Below, one piece after another: positions 6,340 through 16,221 of a stretch of 64,000 bases of DNA. The translations under genes were made by a program, and so were the position numbers. This stretch comes from Vibrio metschnikovii CIP 69.14 (GTDB lineage Bacteria > Pseudomonadota > Gammaproteobacteria > Enterobacterales > Vibrionaceae). The notes under the pieces are model-generated. The model saw only the letters and a program-made list of their open reading frames with translations. It was not told where the DNA came from and searched no databases. The stretch spans positions 1 to 64,000 of the forward strand of contig NZ_ACZO01000007.1 of NCBI RefSeq assembly GCF_000176155.1, in the 5' to 3' direction. How positions within the stretch are numbered: position 1 is the stretch's first letter; the number at the start of each line of letters is the position of its first letter.

Positions 6340-8151
6340 CTATACGTTCACTTGCTTATTGCGATACATTTCTCGGTCAGCTCTATTAAGCAATTCTGAA
6401 GCGGTATCTCCATCATTAGGGAAGTTAGCTACTCCGAGGCTAGCATGAATCGATAATGTTTTTTCTTTTAAAACAAAAGGTATTTGAAAGGTATGTTCGA
6501 TTTTTCGTACCACATCATTGATATGTTCGCTTGGTAAATGAGGCAATAAAATGACAAATTCATCACCCCCGATACGAGCTAAAGTATCCGATGCTCTAAT
6601 ACTCTCAGTCAGACGTTGTGAGATCGCCTGCAAAAGTTCATCGCCCACTTGATGTCCCCAGTAGTCATTGACAGGTTTAAATTTGTCCAAATCAATAAAG
6701 ATAACGGCAAACTGAATAGGATTACGTTTAGCTTGTAAAATTAACTGTTCCATTCTTTCCATAAGTAGCCTGCGATTTGCTAGTCCAGTTAACGTATCAT
6801 GATTAGCGAGATGGGTAATTTCACGTTCCGCTTTTTTTCTATCCGTAATGTCACTGATAAAGTTTAAAGAAGCGGGTTCACCATACCAGTCAACCATAAC
6901 GCCACTGACTTCAATATCAATGATATGTCCATTAGCATGAATTAGCTGTGCTTGATAGCGTTGCGGTGGTGTTGCTTCTTTACTTAGACGCTGATGATGG
7001 GCTTTTAACACAGCAGGTTGGTATTCTGGACTCACTAGGTCGAGGAATGAAGAAAGCTCAAGAAGTTGCTCAATACTGAGACCAACGATTTGCGCTAAAT
7101 AGTGATTAGCGTATACAAAACGTTGATTCTGAATAACGCCAATCCCTTCATGAGCAGTATCAACCAATGAGCGATAAAAGCGTTCACTTTCTCGAAGTCG
7201 TAATTCAATGTTATCTTTTTCCACTAACGTGGTTTCTAATTGAGATTTTAGTGCTAATAAACGTCGATGAGAGCGGTACTGTAGTAACCCGGCAAATAAT
7301 AATGCACAGATAATGATCATAGAAATCATGATGATTTTTACGATCATTATCCAGTCGTAACGATAACTCACAGAAATAGGTACGTGTCGATTAATGGCTT
7401 GATTGATATCTTCGACAGTCAATGTGGCAATGGCCTGATCTAATTGTTCTAGCAATAATGGGTGCTGGTGAAGTACACCGATTCGTAACAAATTCTTATA
7501 GTCACCGATTTCACCTGCGATTTTAAGATTAAACCAGCCTTCGTTTCTAATAGTATACGCTGCGACTAATAATGAACGTAATGTTGCATCGGCTAGCCCT
7601 CTATCCACTAAATCGAAAGCCTCTCGTTCGGTATCAACAGGGATTAAATTGATGTTTGGATAGTCACGTTTAAGAAATTCATACACAGAGGTACCGATAG
7701 GCAGAACAATACTACTATCGGTACTGGCGAGATCGTTTAAGTTATCTACATAGTGATGCTCGTGTCGAGTAATTAAGACGTTAGGATTAACAAGATACGG
7801 CCGAGTGAAATTAAGCCATTGGCTGCGTTGTTCGGTTTTATTGAGTAACGCCAGAATATCACATTCCCCAGCTTGGGATTTGACTAAGCTTTCGTTCCAA
7901 TTCACTGTTGGTATTACGACAAACTCCAGCTTGGCTCGCTGAAAAATCACTCGTAATAAATCTGCTGCAATGCCAACAAACTGACCATCAGGGGTGATTT
8001 TCTCTAAAGGTTCCCAATCAGGATCGACACACATCCGTACAGCTTGCTGTGACCAATCCCGGTCAGCCCATGCGATAGCGGGAAAGGCTAATGTCATTAG
8101 GCATAGCATTTTAATAAGATATTTATTAATGACGTTAAAAAAAATGGTCAA
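6340..8151 (-). CDS. Transmembrane diguanylate cyclase with periplasmic SBP, PAS and GGDEF domains
   Basis: A 603-residue c-di-GMP synthase sensor. Residues 1-29 are a signal/anchor; about 35-260 form a periplasmic SBP_bac_3-type binding domain (WEPLEKITPDGQFVGIAADL); about 270-293 are a transmembrane helix; about 322-435 a PAS domain (SLVDTAHEGIGVI); 440-600 the GGDEF domain. The active motif GGDEF is intact, and RASD five residues before it is a complete RxxD inhibitory I-site, so product feedback is expected. The annotated start is TTG; no better start gives a basic N-terminal region. A second cyclase and a ComFB-family gene lie next to it. Confidence 0.9.
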   Translation of the reverse strand: MTIFFNVINKYLIKMLCLMTLAFPAIAWADRDWSQQAVRMCVDPDWEPLEKITPDGQFVGIAADLLRVIFQRAKLEFVVIPTVNWNESLVKSQAGECDILALLNKTEQRSQWLNFTRPYLVNPNVLITRHEHHYVDNLNDLASTDSSIVLPIGTSVYEFLKRDYPNINLIPVDTEREAFDLVDRGLADATLRSLLVAAYTIRNEGWFNLKIAGEIGDYKNLLRIGVLHQHPLLLEQLDQAIATLTVEDINQAINRHVPISVSYRYDWIMIVKIIMISMIIICALLFAGLLQYRSHRRLLALKSQLETTLVEKDNIELRLRESERFYRSLVDTAHEGIGVIQNQRFVYANHYLAQIVGLSIEQLLELSSFLDLVSPEYQPAVLKAHHQRLSKEATPPQRYQAQLIHANGHIIDIEVSGVMVDWYGEPASLNFISDITDRKKAEREITHLANHDTLTGLANRRLLMERMEQLILQAKRNPIQFAVIFIDLDKFKPVNDYWGHQVGDELLQAISQRLTESIRASDTLARIGGDEFVILLPHLPSEHINDVVRKIEHTFQIPFVLKEKTLSIHASLGVANFPNDGDTASELLNRADREMYRNKQVNV

Positions 8152-8250
8152 TGCATCGATTCTCTATACAGTGCGGTTAAAAAATTAATCACAAGAAAAC
8201 ATTAGCATACTTTTATTTGATAAGTTGCGATGGGTGATAACAATTGTTAC

Positions 8251-9486
8251 TTACTTAATGACTTTTATGCAATTTCGCCCAGCTTTTTTAGCGTTATACA
8301 AAGCTTGATCGGCTAAGGTTAATGCAGATTTTGAGGTGGGCTCTACGTGACTATCACAAATGCCGATACTAATAGTAATAGTAACGGATGACGCTTTATG
8401 ACGTTTACGTTTTTTTGAACCTTCTTGATGATTAGCGGGGCGAGTGTCTGTATCTCGAATAACTAAATCGTAATGTTCGATATCGTGACGTAACCACTCT
8501 AAATGTGGTTTTGCTTGTTCTGCCGTTTTGCCTTTAAAAAGCAAAGTAAATTCTTCACCACCATAACGATAAGCTCGTCCATTACCGGGAACGAGCCGTA
8601 AGCGACTGGCAACAAGTTTTAGCACATCGTCACCAGTTTCATGGCCATAGGTATCATTGAATGCCTTAAAGTGATCGACATCAACCATTGCAATCGTGAA
8701 GTTTTTCCCTAAACGCTGCAGGTCAAGATCCAAAGCATGTCGGGCAGGCAGTTGAGTTAATCGGTCATTGAAAGCCAATGCATGACCTGCTGCGATCAAA
8801 TACAAGATCAATAAGACACCAGCGAGTGAAAAAAGAATGCTGGATATAAAGGAAACGTGGAAAAAAATAAAGGTAGTGCTGGTTAACAATAAAGCGCTGT
8901 AAATAGTGGCATCGATCATACGATTTCTGGTTAATACTAAAATCGCACAGACACCGACTAAAGCGAAAAGATAAAGTACTAGAATAAAGGGTAATCGAGA
9001 AATTTGCGGAACGCTGTAAAGTAGACCTTCATGTAAATCAATGACAGAGCCATCATAAAAGTGAGTAACACTCAACATCCCCCACAGTAACAACATCAGT
9101 AACAGCCCGATGAATTTGGCAAAACTGCGTGTAGCGAGCCCTTGATTATAAAAAGCATAGCTAATGAGACAAGCCACGGGAAGTAGCGTTGCCAAGAGAG
9201 ACAATTCAAGTAATGTTGAACCATCGGATAGGGGGGATTGCAGTCGGTATTGAACAATCAGGTAACTTACCAGCAACACACTGGCGATCATGGCTATCCG
9301 ACTTTGCTTAAATAAATGAGCGATAGCAATAGCGCTGACAAAAAGCACGTAAGGTAAATTTTGCGCAAAGCCAATATTGCTTTGCACGACCATAACGAGG
9401 TTATCGATTCCGATCCAGACTGTAATAAGTAACAGGATAGGGAAGGCAAAACGAAACCAAGATGAAGAAGCAAAATCTGTCGACAT
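8251..9486 (-). CDS. Integral membrane diguanylate cyclase (GGEEF)
   Basis: A 411-residue protein with about seven to eight N-terminal transmembrane helices (residues ~15-235) followed by a GGDEF domain (~245-411). The signature is RYGGEEF, a fully active variant. Unlike its neighbour, the residues before it (VPGNGRAY) lack an RxxD I-site, so allosteric product inhibition is unlikely. An insert of basic residues (SKKRKRHKASS, about 355-366) interrupts the usual beta-strand region and is not typical. No periplasmic ligand domain is present; the membrane bundle resembles the MASE-type sensory modules. The two cyclase genes lie in tandem on the minus strand, about 100 bases apart. Confidence 0.88.
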   Translation of the reverse strand: MSTDFASSSWFRFAFPILLLITVWIGIDNLVMVVQSNIGFAQNLPYVLFVSAIAIAHLFKQSRIAMIASVLLVSYLIVQYRLQSPLSDGSTLLELSLLATLLPVACLISYAFYNQGLATRSFAKFIGLLLMLLLWGMLSVTHFYDGSVIDLHEGLLYSVPQISRLPFILVLYLFALVGVCAILVLTRNRMIDATIYSALLLTSTTFIFFHVSFISSILFSLAGVLLILYLIAAGHALAFNDRLTQLPARHALDLDLQRLGKNFTIAMVDVDHFKAFNDTYGHETGDDVLKLVASRLRLVPGNGRAYRYGGEEFTLLFKGKTAEQAKPHLEWLRHDIEHYDLVIRDTDTRPANHQEGSKKRKRHKASSVTITISIGICDSHVEPTSKSALTLADQALYNAKKAGRNCIKVIK

Positions 9487-9651
9487 AGATTATTCATGCG
9501 CCATTTGAATCAATGCAGTCCCTTATTGGTGAAAAGTTACGCAAATGGTTTAAGTCCCTTTGGTTATAAGAATACGTTGATTTCAATAATTGCCAAGTTT
9601 TTTGCTACACTGAACAGGTGTTAATCGGATGCTTTCACATTTTTACTCAGA

Positions 9652-9716
9652 TATACCCAAACGACTTGAAGTTGTAGGTAGCCAACACCGCTGCAGTTTT
9701 AAGTAGGAAGGGTATA
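9652..9716. repeat. Vibrio intergenic palindromic repeat, copy 1
   Basis: A 65-bp element bounded by TATACCC and GGGTATA with inner arms ACTTGAA and TTTTAAGT and a central GCTGCAG. A related copy lies at 47363-47485. It sits between divergent genes and carries no ORF. Similar TATACCCAAACAACTTGAAG elements recur in Vibrio genomes, from memory. Confidence 0.7.
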
Positions 9717-9784
9717 GCTCATTTTAGTATCATTGGTCGAAACATAGGCTTAAGGATAAGTTCGCATGATTCAGGAGAAAACGG

Positions 9785-10162
9785 ATGCAGTTAAATGTTG
9801 ATGTACATAACTATATGGAAACGTTAGTAGGACAAGTATTGATTCAGCGTCAATATAGTGAGAAATACAATCATGACCAATTAGCGGATCTGGCCTGTCT
9901 TGCATTGAGTCAAATGCGCCCGGTTTATATCCGACATGATGTCGACTTCCTTTCAGCCCTTCCTGAAGAGCGGTTGGTGATTTTAAAACAACAAGCTCTC
10001 GCTGCCATTCAAGCGGCGGAACCCATGATCATTGAAGATCGTCGTACTATGCGAGATAAAGACATTCCCGTTATTTTATCTCAAGCTCGGTTTGATCACG
10101 ATAATCCGTTAGAATGGTATGAAGAGCCAATTCTGAAGAACAATAAGAAACATAAGGAGTAG
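9785..10162 (+). CDS. ComFB family protein
   Basis: A 125-residue protein of the late-competence ComFB family. The N-terminal VDVHNYMETLVGQVLIQRQY and the middle LADLACLALSQMRPVYIRHD are the family hallmark. ComFB-domain proteins in cyanobacteria and other bacteria have been reported to bind cyclic di-GMP, so its location directly beside two diguanylate cyclases is suggestive. AGGAG stands ten bases before the ATG. It is followed after two bases by the HlyU-like gene, with which it is surely co-transcribed. Its role in Vibrio is not established here. Confidence 0.82.
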   Translation: MQLNVDVHNYMETLVGQVLIQRQYSEKYNHDQLADLACLALSQMRPVYIRHDVDFLSALPEERLVILKQQALAAIQAAEPMIIEDRRTMRDKDIPVILSQARFDHDNPLEWYEEPILKNNKKHKE

Positions 10163-10164
10163 TT

Positions 10165-10443
10165 GTGGGATTATTTGCTCGCTGGTTTGGGGGAAGAGAG
10201 AAAAAGCAACCAGAATCAATTCAGCCTGTTGAATATAAAGGTATGCTCATTTATCAAGAATCGATCGCGGAAAACGGCCAATACCGAGTCGCTGGCCGAA
10301 TTACTCAAGAGATTAATGGTGAGTTACAGACCCATCGTTTTATTCGTTCTGATATTTTGTCGAATAAACAAGAGGCTGATCAGTTAATGTTAAAAAAAGC
10401 TCAGCTTTTCATTGATCAGATGAGTGGTCAGATCTTTAACTAA
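10165..10443 (+). CDS. HlyU family (PF10115-type) small protein
   Basis: A 92-residue protein starting at GTG behind AAGGAGT. The N-terminus GLFARWFGGREKK and the body YKGMLIYQESIAENGQYRVA, GRITQEINGE and THRFIRSDILSNKQEADQLM match the Pfam family called HlyU transcriptional activator. This family is distinct from the ArsR-type HlyU of V. cholerae, so a DNA-binding role should not be assumed; no helix-turn-helix is evident. It is translationally close to the ComFB-type gene and ends before a strong terminator, making a two-gene operon. Confidence 0.75.
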   Translation: MGLFARWFGGREKKQPESIQPVEYKGMLIYQESIAENGQYRVAGRITQEINGELQTHRFIRSDILSNKQEADQLMLKKAQLFIDQMSGQIFN

Positions 10444-10473
10444 TTTCTCCAGTCGTTGACAGAAGTCATGAAT

Positions 10474-10509
10474 AAAAGAACGCTAAGTCGCTATGCTTAG
10501 CGTTCTTTT
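10474..10509 (+). terminator. Rho-independent terminator after the comFB-hlyU-like operon
   Basis: AAAAGAACGCTAAG and CTTAGCGTTCTTTT form a 14-bp perfect stem with an 8-base loop and a T-rich tail. It lies 30 bases before pntA and so separates the two transcripts. Confidence 0.9.
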
Positions 10510-10538
10510 ATTTTTTGTCCCAAAATCAAGGAAATGAT

Positions 10539-12080
10539 ATGCGAATTGGTGTGCCAAAAGAGAGGCTAGCGGGGGAAACGCGAGTTGCAGCCTCACCTTC
10601 ATCAGTAGAGCAACTGATAAAACTCGGCTTTGAGGTTGTGGTTGAATCTCAAGCCGGTTCATTAGCGAGTTTTGAAGACAGTGCATTCCAAGCGGCTGGT
10701 GCGATGGTTGAACCCTCCGAGGTAGTATGGAATTGCGATATTGTATTAAAAGTGAATGCGCCAATTTACAATGAGCAAATCGATGAAGTCTCGTTATTAA
10801 AAGAGCACGCGACATTAATCTGTTTTATTTGGCCAGCTCAACATCCTCAGTTGCTAGAAAAACTGGCAATGAAAAGCATTAATGTATTAGCGATGGATTG
10901 CGTGCCTCGCATTTCTCGAGCTCAAGCCTTAGACGCATTATCATCAATGGCGAATATCGCTGGCTATCGAGCTGTCGTTGAAGCGGCGCATCAATTTGGC
11001 CGTTTCTTTACTGGGCAGATCACCGCTGCAGGTAAGGTCCCTCCCGCGAATGTGTTTATCGCTGGTGCTGGGGTAGCGGGCCTTGCCGCTATAGGTGCAG
11101 CAGGAAGCCTTGGCGCAATTGTTAGAGCATTCGATGTTCGTCCAGAAGTTAAAGAGCAAGTGCAATCAATGGGCGCTGAGTTTCTGGAAATTGATCATCT
11201 GCCGACGGTTGCTTCGAGTGATGGGTACGCTCGAGAAATGTCGGATGATTTCAATCAAAAAGCAGCAGAGCTTTACGCAGAACAAGCAAAAAAAGCCGAT
11301 ATTATTATCACTACCGCACTGATCCCTGGTAAACCAGCACCGACACTCATCACCAAATCGATGGTAGACAGCATGAAACCGGGTAGTGTGATTGTTGATT
11401 TAGCGGCTGCAAATGGGGGGAACTGTGAGTATACGGTCAAAGATCAACTGATCACGACTGATAATGGCGTAAAAATCATTGGTTATACCGATATGGTAGG
11501 TCGCCTTCCCACCCAAGCTTCTCAGCTTTATGCGACGAACTTAGTCAATTTATTGAAGTTGCTTTGCAAAGAGAAGAATGGTGCTATTGACATTGATTTT
11601 GATGACGTAGTATTGCGCGGGGTCACTGTCATTAAGCAAGGTGAGATCACCTGGCCCGCACCGCCTATCCCTGTCTCTGTACAGCAGCCTGTCCAAAACA
11701 AACCGATGGTAGAAAAACCAGCTAAGCAACCAGCATCACCTTGGAACAAGTTGGTTGGCTTAGCAACTGGCGTCGGTGCATTTGCTTGGATAGCATCGGT
11801 AGCTCCGGCGGCTTTTCTCGGCCATTTTACGGTGTTTGTACTAGCTTGCGTAGTTGGCTATTACGTGGTGTGGAATGTAACTCATGCACTACATACCCCT
11901 TTAATGTCAGTAACCAACGCTATCTCTGGAATTATTATCGTCGGTGCTTTAGTACAAATCGGCCAAGGTAATGGGATAGTAACCTTTTTGGCATTTATTG
12001 CCGTTTTGATTGCAAGCATCAATATTTTTGGCGGCTTTACGGTCACGAAACGTATGCTTGACATGTTCCGTAAAGACTAA
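10539..12080 (+). CDS. pntA: NAD(P) transhydrogenase subunit alpha
   Basis: PntA is one of two subunits of the inner-membrane proton-translocating transhydrogenase, which moves hydride between NADH and NADP+ at the cost of the proton gradient. The 513 residues align with E. coli Pnt[21 protein letters not shown] at the start, the NAD-binding [18 protein letters not shown] (about 172-189), the [15 protein letters not shown] loop, and a C-terminal membrane region of four helices (about 415-505). I start at the ATG at 10539 behind AAGGAA because it matches the E. coli N-terminus; the TTG eight codons upstream is rejected. Confidence 0.97.
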   Translation: MRIGVPKERLAGETRVAASPSSVEQLIKLGFEVVVESQAGSLASFEDSAFQAAGAMVEPSEVVWNCDIVLKVNAPIYNEQIDEVSLLKEHATLICFIWPAQHPQLLEKLAMKSINVLAMDCVPRISRAQALDALSSMANIAGYRAVVEAAHQFGRFFTGQITAAGKVPPANVFIAGAGVAGLAAIGAAGSLGAIVRAFDVRPEVKEQVQSMGAEFLEIDHLPTVASSDGYAREMSDDFNQKAAELYAEQAKKADIIITTALIPGKPAPTLITKSMVDSMKPGSVIVDLAAANGGNCEYTVKDQLITTDNGVKIIGYTDMVGRLPTQASQLYATNLVNLLKLLCKEKNGAIDIDFDDVVLRGVTVIKQGEITWPAPPIPVSVQQPVQNKPMVEKPAKQPASPWNKLVGLATGVGAFAWIASVAPAAFLGHFTVFVLACVVGYYVVWNVTHALHTPLMSVTNAISGIIIVGALVQIGQGNGIVTFLAFIAVLIASINIFGGFTVTKRMLDMFRKD

Positions 12081-12092
12081 GGGAGAATAATA

Positions 12093-13469
12093 ATGTCTGC
12101 AGGATTAGTACACGCGGCTTATATTATTGCTGCCTTATGTTTTATTTTGAGTCTAGCGGGATTATCGAAACAAGAATCAGCACTTACCGGTAACTATTAC
12201 GGTATGGCTGGTATGACGATCGCGCTGCTAGCCACCATCTTCAGTCCTGAGGCACAAGGGCTAAGCTGGATTATTTTGGCCATGATCATTGGGGCCGTCA
12301 TTGGGATCCGTTTCGCCAATAAAGTAGAGATGACACAGATGCCAGAGCTCGTTGCGATGTTGCACAGCTTTGTCGGTATGGCTGCCGTATTGGTCGGTTA
12401 TAACAGTTTGCTCGATGCTCCTTTGGTGGATACTCATGCGGAACATGTAATTCATTTGGTTGAAGTTTTTATCGGAGTATTCATCGGTGCCGTAACGTTT
12501 ACTGGGTCGATCGTCGCGTTTGGTAAATTGAGCGGTTCCATTAGCTCGTCGCCTCTAAATTTGCCACACAAGCATAAGTTAAATCTCGCGGCGTTAGTGA
12601 TATCGGTTCTGTTACTCATGCAATTTTTAAAGATGGATGGCGGCTTATTGCCGTTGATCATCATGACCGTAATTGCTTTAGCCTTTGGCTACCATCTGGT
12701 TGCTTCAATCGGTGGCGCTGATATGCCGGTTGTGGTTTCAATGCTCAACTCTTATTCGGGATGGGCTGCCGCCGCCGCTGGTTTTATGCTCGCCAATGAT
12801 TTGCTGATTGTGACCGGCGCTTTAGTGGGATCGTCTGGGGCGATTCTGTCTTATATTATGTGTAAGGCGATGAATCGCTCATTCATCAGTGTTATTGCTG
12901 GTGGCTTTGGTCAAGAAGTAGTGATTAGTAGCGATGAACAGCAAGGTGAATACCGAGAAATGAATGCTGAAGAAGTGGCAGAACTTCTCAAAAACTCTCG
13001 TTCAGTCGTGATTACCCCGGGTTATGGTATGGCTGTCGCGCAAGCGCAGTATCCTGTCTATGAAATCACCGAGAAGTTGCGAGCATTAGGGATTGATGTC
13101 CGTTTTGGGATTCATCCTGTGGCTGGTCGGTTACCGGGCCACATGAACGTACTGTTAGCAGAAGCTAAAGTACCTTACGATATTGTATTAGAAATGGATG
13201 AAATTAACGATGACCTATCCAAAACCGATACCGTCTTAGTGATTGGAGCGAATGATACGGTCAATCCAGCGGCGTTAGATGATCCTCATAGCCCAATTGC
13301 AGGCATGCCAGTATTAGAAGTATGGCACGCGAAACAAGTGATTGTGTTTAAACGTTCAATGAATACGGGTTATGCAGGAGTGCAAAATCCGTTGTTCTTC
13401 AAAGACAATACCTTCATGTTATTTGGGGATGCGAAAGAGAGTGTAGACGCCATCTCCAAAGCGTTGTAA
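12093..13469 (+). CDS. pntB: NAD(P) transhydrogenase subunit beta
   Basis: PntB completes the transhydrogenase. The first half (about 1-270) is a bundle of eight or nine transmembrane helices forming the proton path; the C-terminal half is the NADP(H)-binding domain with the fingerprint [14 protein letters not shown] (about 306-319) and the [10 protein letters not shown] segment. At 458 residues it is nearly the E. coli length. It starts 12 bases after pntA with GGGAGAA as ribosome binding site, and a strong terminator follows. Confidence 0.97.
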   Translation: MSAGLVHAAYIIAALCFILSLAGLSKQESALTGNYYGMAGMTIALLATIFSPEAQGLSWIILAMIIGAVIGIRFANKVEMTQMPELVAMLHSFVGMAAVLVGYNSLLDAPLVDTHAEHVIHLVEVFIGVFIGAVTFTGSIVAFGKLSGSISSSPLNLPHKHKLNLAALVISVLLLMQFLKMDGGLLPLIIMTVIALAFGYHLVASIGGADMPVVVSMLNSYSGWAAAAAGFMLANDLLIVTGALVGSSGAILSYIMCKAMNRSFISVIAGGFGQEVVISSDEQQGEYREMNAEEVAELLKNSRSVVITPGYGMAVAQAQYPVYEITEKLRALGIDVRFGIHPVAGRLPGHMNVLLAEAKVPYDIVLEMDEINDDLSKTDTVLVIGANDTVNPAALDDPHSPIAGMPVLEVWHAKQVIVFKRSMNTGYAGVQNPLFFKDNTFMLFGDAKESVDAISKAL

Positions 13470-13483
13470 TCTGATGACATCAA

Positions 13484-13519
13484 AGCATGAAGCCAGCAAT
13501 TTGCTGGCTTCATGCTTTC
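13484..13519 (+). terminator. Rho-independent terminator after pntB
   Basis: AGCATGAAGCCAGCAA and TTGCTGGCTTCATGCT form a 16-bp perfect stem, followed by TTCT. Confidence 0.85.
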
Positions 13520-13654
13520 TGGTATACGAACAAAGCTCAAGAGGGCAGGGAAAATGTTCCGAACCAATAAGATCGATACTTTGGTATATTATTGACAGTG
13601 ATATAACAAGCGTTGTTTCTATTTATAGATAATACATCATCACTTTATGGTTTT

Positions 13655-14331
13655 ATGATCAAACGATTATTCACATTGACAAGAACACTCATCCGCAGCT
13701 TAGTGCTAGCCGCTTGTACTTTTACTGTTTCAGCTTTTGCCGATTCCCTACCAGAGCGGATTGAACTGTTTGTATCGCTGTTTGATGAGCAGGCAGCTAT
13801 GGTCACCTATGATATTCGTACGATTCAAAAAGAGTATCCTACTCGATTATTAACACCAGAAAGCATGTTGCCACAAACCGCGTCCTATCCATTAAAAGAT
13901 ATTCAGCTCTTGTATCAGTTAGCACAAAACTGCTCGGGTAATTTACCTCTGAACCCTTTAGTGACGGAACCTTTAGTCTTTACTCGAGCGTTGTGTAAAG
14001 GAAGTCAATTACCCGTACGTTGGTTTGCCAGAAGCTCATTGATTCATCCTGGTGGTGGTACTTATGCTGCACGCTACGCAGAAGTTTATCCTGATCAGTA
14101 TGCACAACTTGAACCTTTTATGCATATTCAAGAGCGAGCGCAAGCGCCTAGTCAATCTTTGTTGGGCCGTTTGCAGAGAATGAACGAAGAGGCGATGAAT
14201 GCATTGATCGCTGGTGCGATTATGTTTGGTGATAAGGATGAGCTTTGGTTAAGAAAAGGCGATGAGTACTACTTATTCGATGATAGCATTTGGCAGAAAA
14301 ATGCCAGTCAAGCGGGACTGGCATTTAGTTT
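13655..14331 (+). CDS. vxrA: Sensor histidine kinase VxrA, 5' exon (periplasmic sensor part)
   Basis: This is the first exon of the sensor kinase VxrA (WigK), which with VxrB controls type VI secretion, cell-wall homeostasis and biofilm in V. cholerae. It encodes a signal/first membrane segment (residues ~8-30, ending SAFADS) and most of the periplasmic sensor domain (LPERIELFVSLFDEQAAMVT). The reading frame is interrupted after the second base of a codon by a group II intron at 14332. Joining to 16222 gives an uninterrupted 491-residue kinase across ...AFSF|VESDS. The ATG at 13655 is chosen because the signal peptide begins there; an upstream TTG at 13613 is unlikely. The identification rests on the following vxrBCDE genes and on pntAB before it. 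Confidence 0.88.
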
Positions 14332-16221
14332 GTGCGCCGAGCATGGCGTTGATCTAGGAGGTGAAAGTCCTCTACGGGCTCAGTCGAGCGGGAACCGTTA
14401 GCCTATGCAAGGGTGTTCATCGTGAGGTGAAATCTGAAGGAAGCAAATGGCAAAACGTGGTGATGACGAACAGAAATCTGATAGTAGGCTGTGTCGACTT
14501 GGGTAACCTAGCAATAGATAGAATAGCCCAACGACTCGACGAGAAGTGCGATGCAGTAAATCAGGCATGACCACGAGAAAGAACAACGTCTTACCTCGGG
14601 AGATCTTATTATCTGTTTCGGACGAAACTAAGCAGCCAGTGATGGATGCTGATGGGTAATAAGGAGTCAGCAGAAGGCATAGTACCTTGAGGAAGTACAA
14701 CTTAAGGGAAGGCCGGAACTGAATAGGTCAAGAAGCAGTCGCCAGATATTCAAATCAGTGGAGTAACAGTAACGATGCGACCCATCTCTACGTTCCGATT
14801 GGTGAAGCCAAAAGTGGAACTGACGGAAACGAAGCGTAACAAGCTGATTTGGCATAGAAAGAAGGACGAGTCTTGATGGACACCACTCGATTACTCGAAC
14901 AGATGTTCAGTCCGGGTAATTTAAACGCTGCGACCAAACAGGTGAAGCGCAACAAGGGGTGCGGTGGGGTAGATAGACTGACGATCACAGCGACCTTGGA
15001 AAAGCTTCGCCAGTTGGATAATGGGCAGCAACTTCGCCAGTCTTTACTGGATGGAAGTTACCAACCGTCTCCCGTTCTGGGTGTAGAAATCCCCAAGCCA
15101 AAAGGTGGAGTACGCCAACTGGGTATCCCAACCGTTCAGGATCGCATCGTACAACAAGCGATGGCACAGCTCCTGACACAGTTGTATGAGCCGAAGTTCT
15201 CAAAGAGCAGCTTCGGGTTCAGACCAAGAAGGAGTGCTCATCATGCTTTGTCGAAAGCGAGTGAATACATTCGAGAAGGGCGGGGATATGTAGTCGATAT
15301 AGATCTGGAGAAGTACTTCGATACCGTCAATCACGACAGACAGATGTATCGGCTGTCTCAAGATATCGCGGATAAACGGGTGCTGAAACTGATCAGGAAA
15401 TATCTACAAAGTGGTCTGATGCGAAATGGAGTGATAGAGCGAAGACAAAGAGGAACCCCACAAGGAGGTCCTCTGTCGCCGCTGCTCTCTAATATCGTAT
15501 TGGATGAGCTTGATAAAGAGTTAGAACGTAGAGGTCATAAGTTCTGCCGATACGCAGACGATTGCCAAATCTACGTAGGTAGTGAAGCAGCAGCGCAACG
15601 GGTGAAAACCTCGGTTACGGAGTTCTTGGAGCAGACGCTTAAATTACGGGTAAACCGTGAGAAAAGTGCGGCGACCAGAGTGAGTGAGCGTAGCTACTTG
15701 GGACACCGCTTCAACGATGATGGTGTGATAGGTATCAGTGATGACGCCATGCATCAAATGAAGAAACGAGTGCGACAAGTCACCAAACGAAATAGAGGAC
15801 GAACGTTCCCGGCAATCATCAAGGAACTATCGACGTATCTACGAGGTTGGCAGAACTACTTTAAACTGGGCTTAAGGCCGTCATCGATGAGTCACCTAGA
15901 CAGTTGGATAAGACGCCGACTGCGGTGCTACCGTCTAAAACAGAAAAAGCGGAAATACAGCATAGCGATGTGGCTGATTAGTTTAGGAGTCGCCAAACCT
16001 AATGCATGGAAAGTCGCAGGTTCAGATAAAGGATGGTGGAAACTCTCACGGACGCCCCAAGTCAATCAGGCTTTACCCAACAAACGGTTGGAAGAGTTGG
16101 GGTTATACTCATTGTTGGAAGGGTATGAAACATTGAAAATCTATTCGGAACCGCCGTATGCGATCCACGCTTGTACGGTGGTGTGAGAGGACGGCGGGAG
16201 TGATCCCGCCTCCTACTCGAT
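14332..16221 (+). mobile_element. Group II intron inserted in vxrA, sense orientation
   Basis: The 1,890-nt element starts GTGCGCC (the 5' GUGYG consensus) and ends CCTCCTACTCGAT. A domain V-like hairpin lies at about 16150-16182 (ACCGCCGTATGCG ... CTTGTACGGTGGT) and a domain VI-like hairpin at about 16190-16212 (GGCGGGAGTGATCCCGCC), with a bulged A near the 3' end. Domain I-like paired segments fill 14332-14870, and a reverse transcriptase ORF occupies the rest. The boundaries were set so that both intron ends fit the consensus, and the flanking kinase frame then closes exactly. Confidence 0.9.
14876..16186 (+). CDS. ltrA: Group II intron reverse transcriptase/maturase
   Basis: The 436-residue intron-encoded protein has the reverse transcriptase blocks KPKGGVRQLGIPTVQDRIVQ, FGFRPRRSAHHAL, VVDIDLEKYFDTVNHD, RGTPQGGPLSPLLSNIVLDE and the catalytic RYADDCQIYV, followed by a maturase (X) domain with LSTYLRGWQNYFKLG. 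There is no C-terminal HNH endonuclease, so mobility would depend on reverse splicing into single-stranded or replicating DNA. The protein assists splicing and retrohoming of its own intron. ATG at 14876 follows AAGGA at 14862; a TTG lies one codon before. Its last codons overlap domain V. The ORF is intact. Confidence 0.95.
   Translation: MDTTRLLEQMFSPGNLNAATKQVKRNKGCGGVDRLTITATLEKLRQLDNGQQLRQSLLDGSYQPSPVLGVEIPKPKGGVRQLGIPTVQDRIVQQAMAQLLTQLYEPKFSKSSFGFRPRRSAHHALSKASEYIREGRGYVVDIDLEKYFDTVNHDRQMYRLSQDIADKRVLKLIRKYLQSGLMRNGVIERRQRGTPQGGPLSPLLSNIVLDELDKELERRGHKFCRYADDCQIYVGSEAAAQRVKTSVTEFLEQTLKLRVNREKSAATRVSERSYLGHRFNDDGVIGISDDAMHQMKKRVRQVTKRNRGRTFPAIIKELSTYLRGWQNYFKLGLRPSSMSHLDSWIRRRLRCYRLKQKKRKYSIAMWLISLGVAKPNAWKVAGSDKGWWKLSRTPQVNQALPNKRLEELGLYSLLEGYETLKIYSEPPYAIHACTVV

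Noticed and set aside
10483..10815. Long minus-strand ORF opposite pntA
   Set aside because: Antisense shadow of pntA with no ribosome binding site and no family resemblance.
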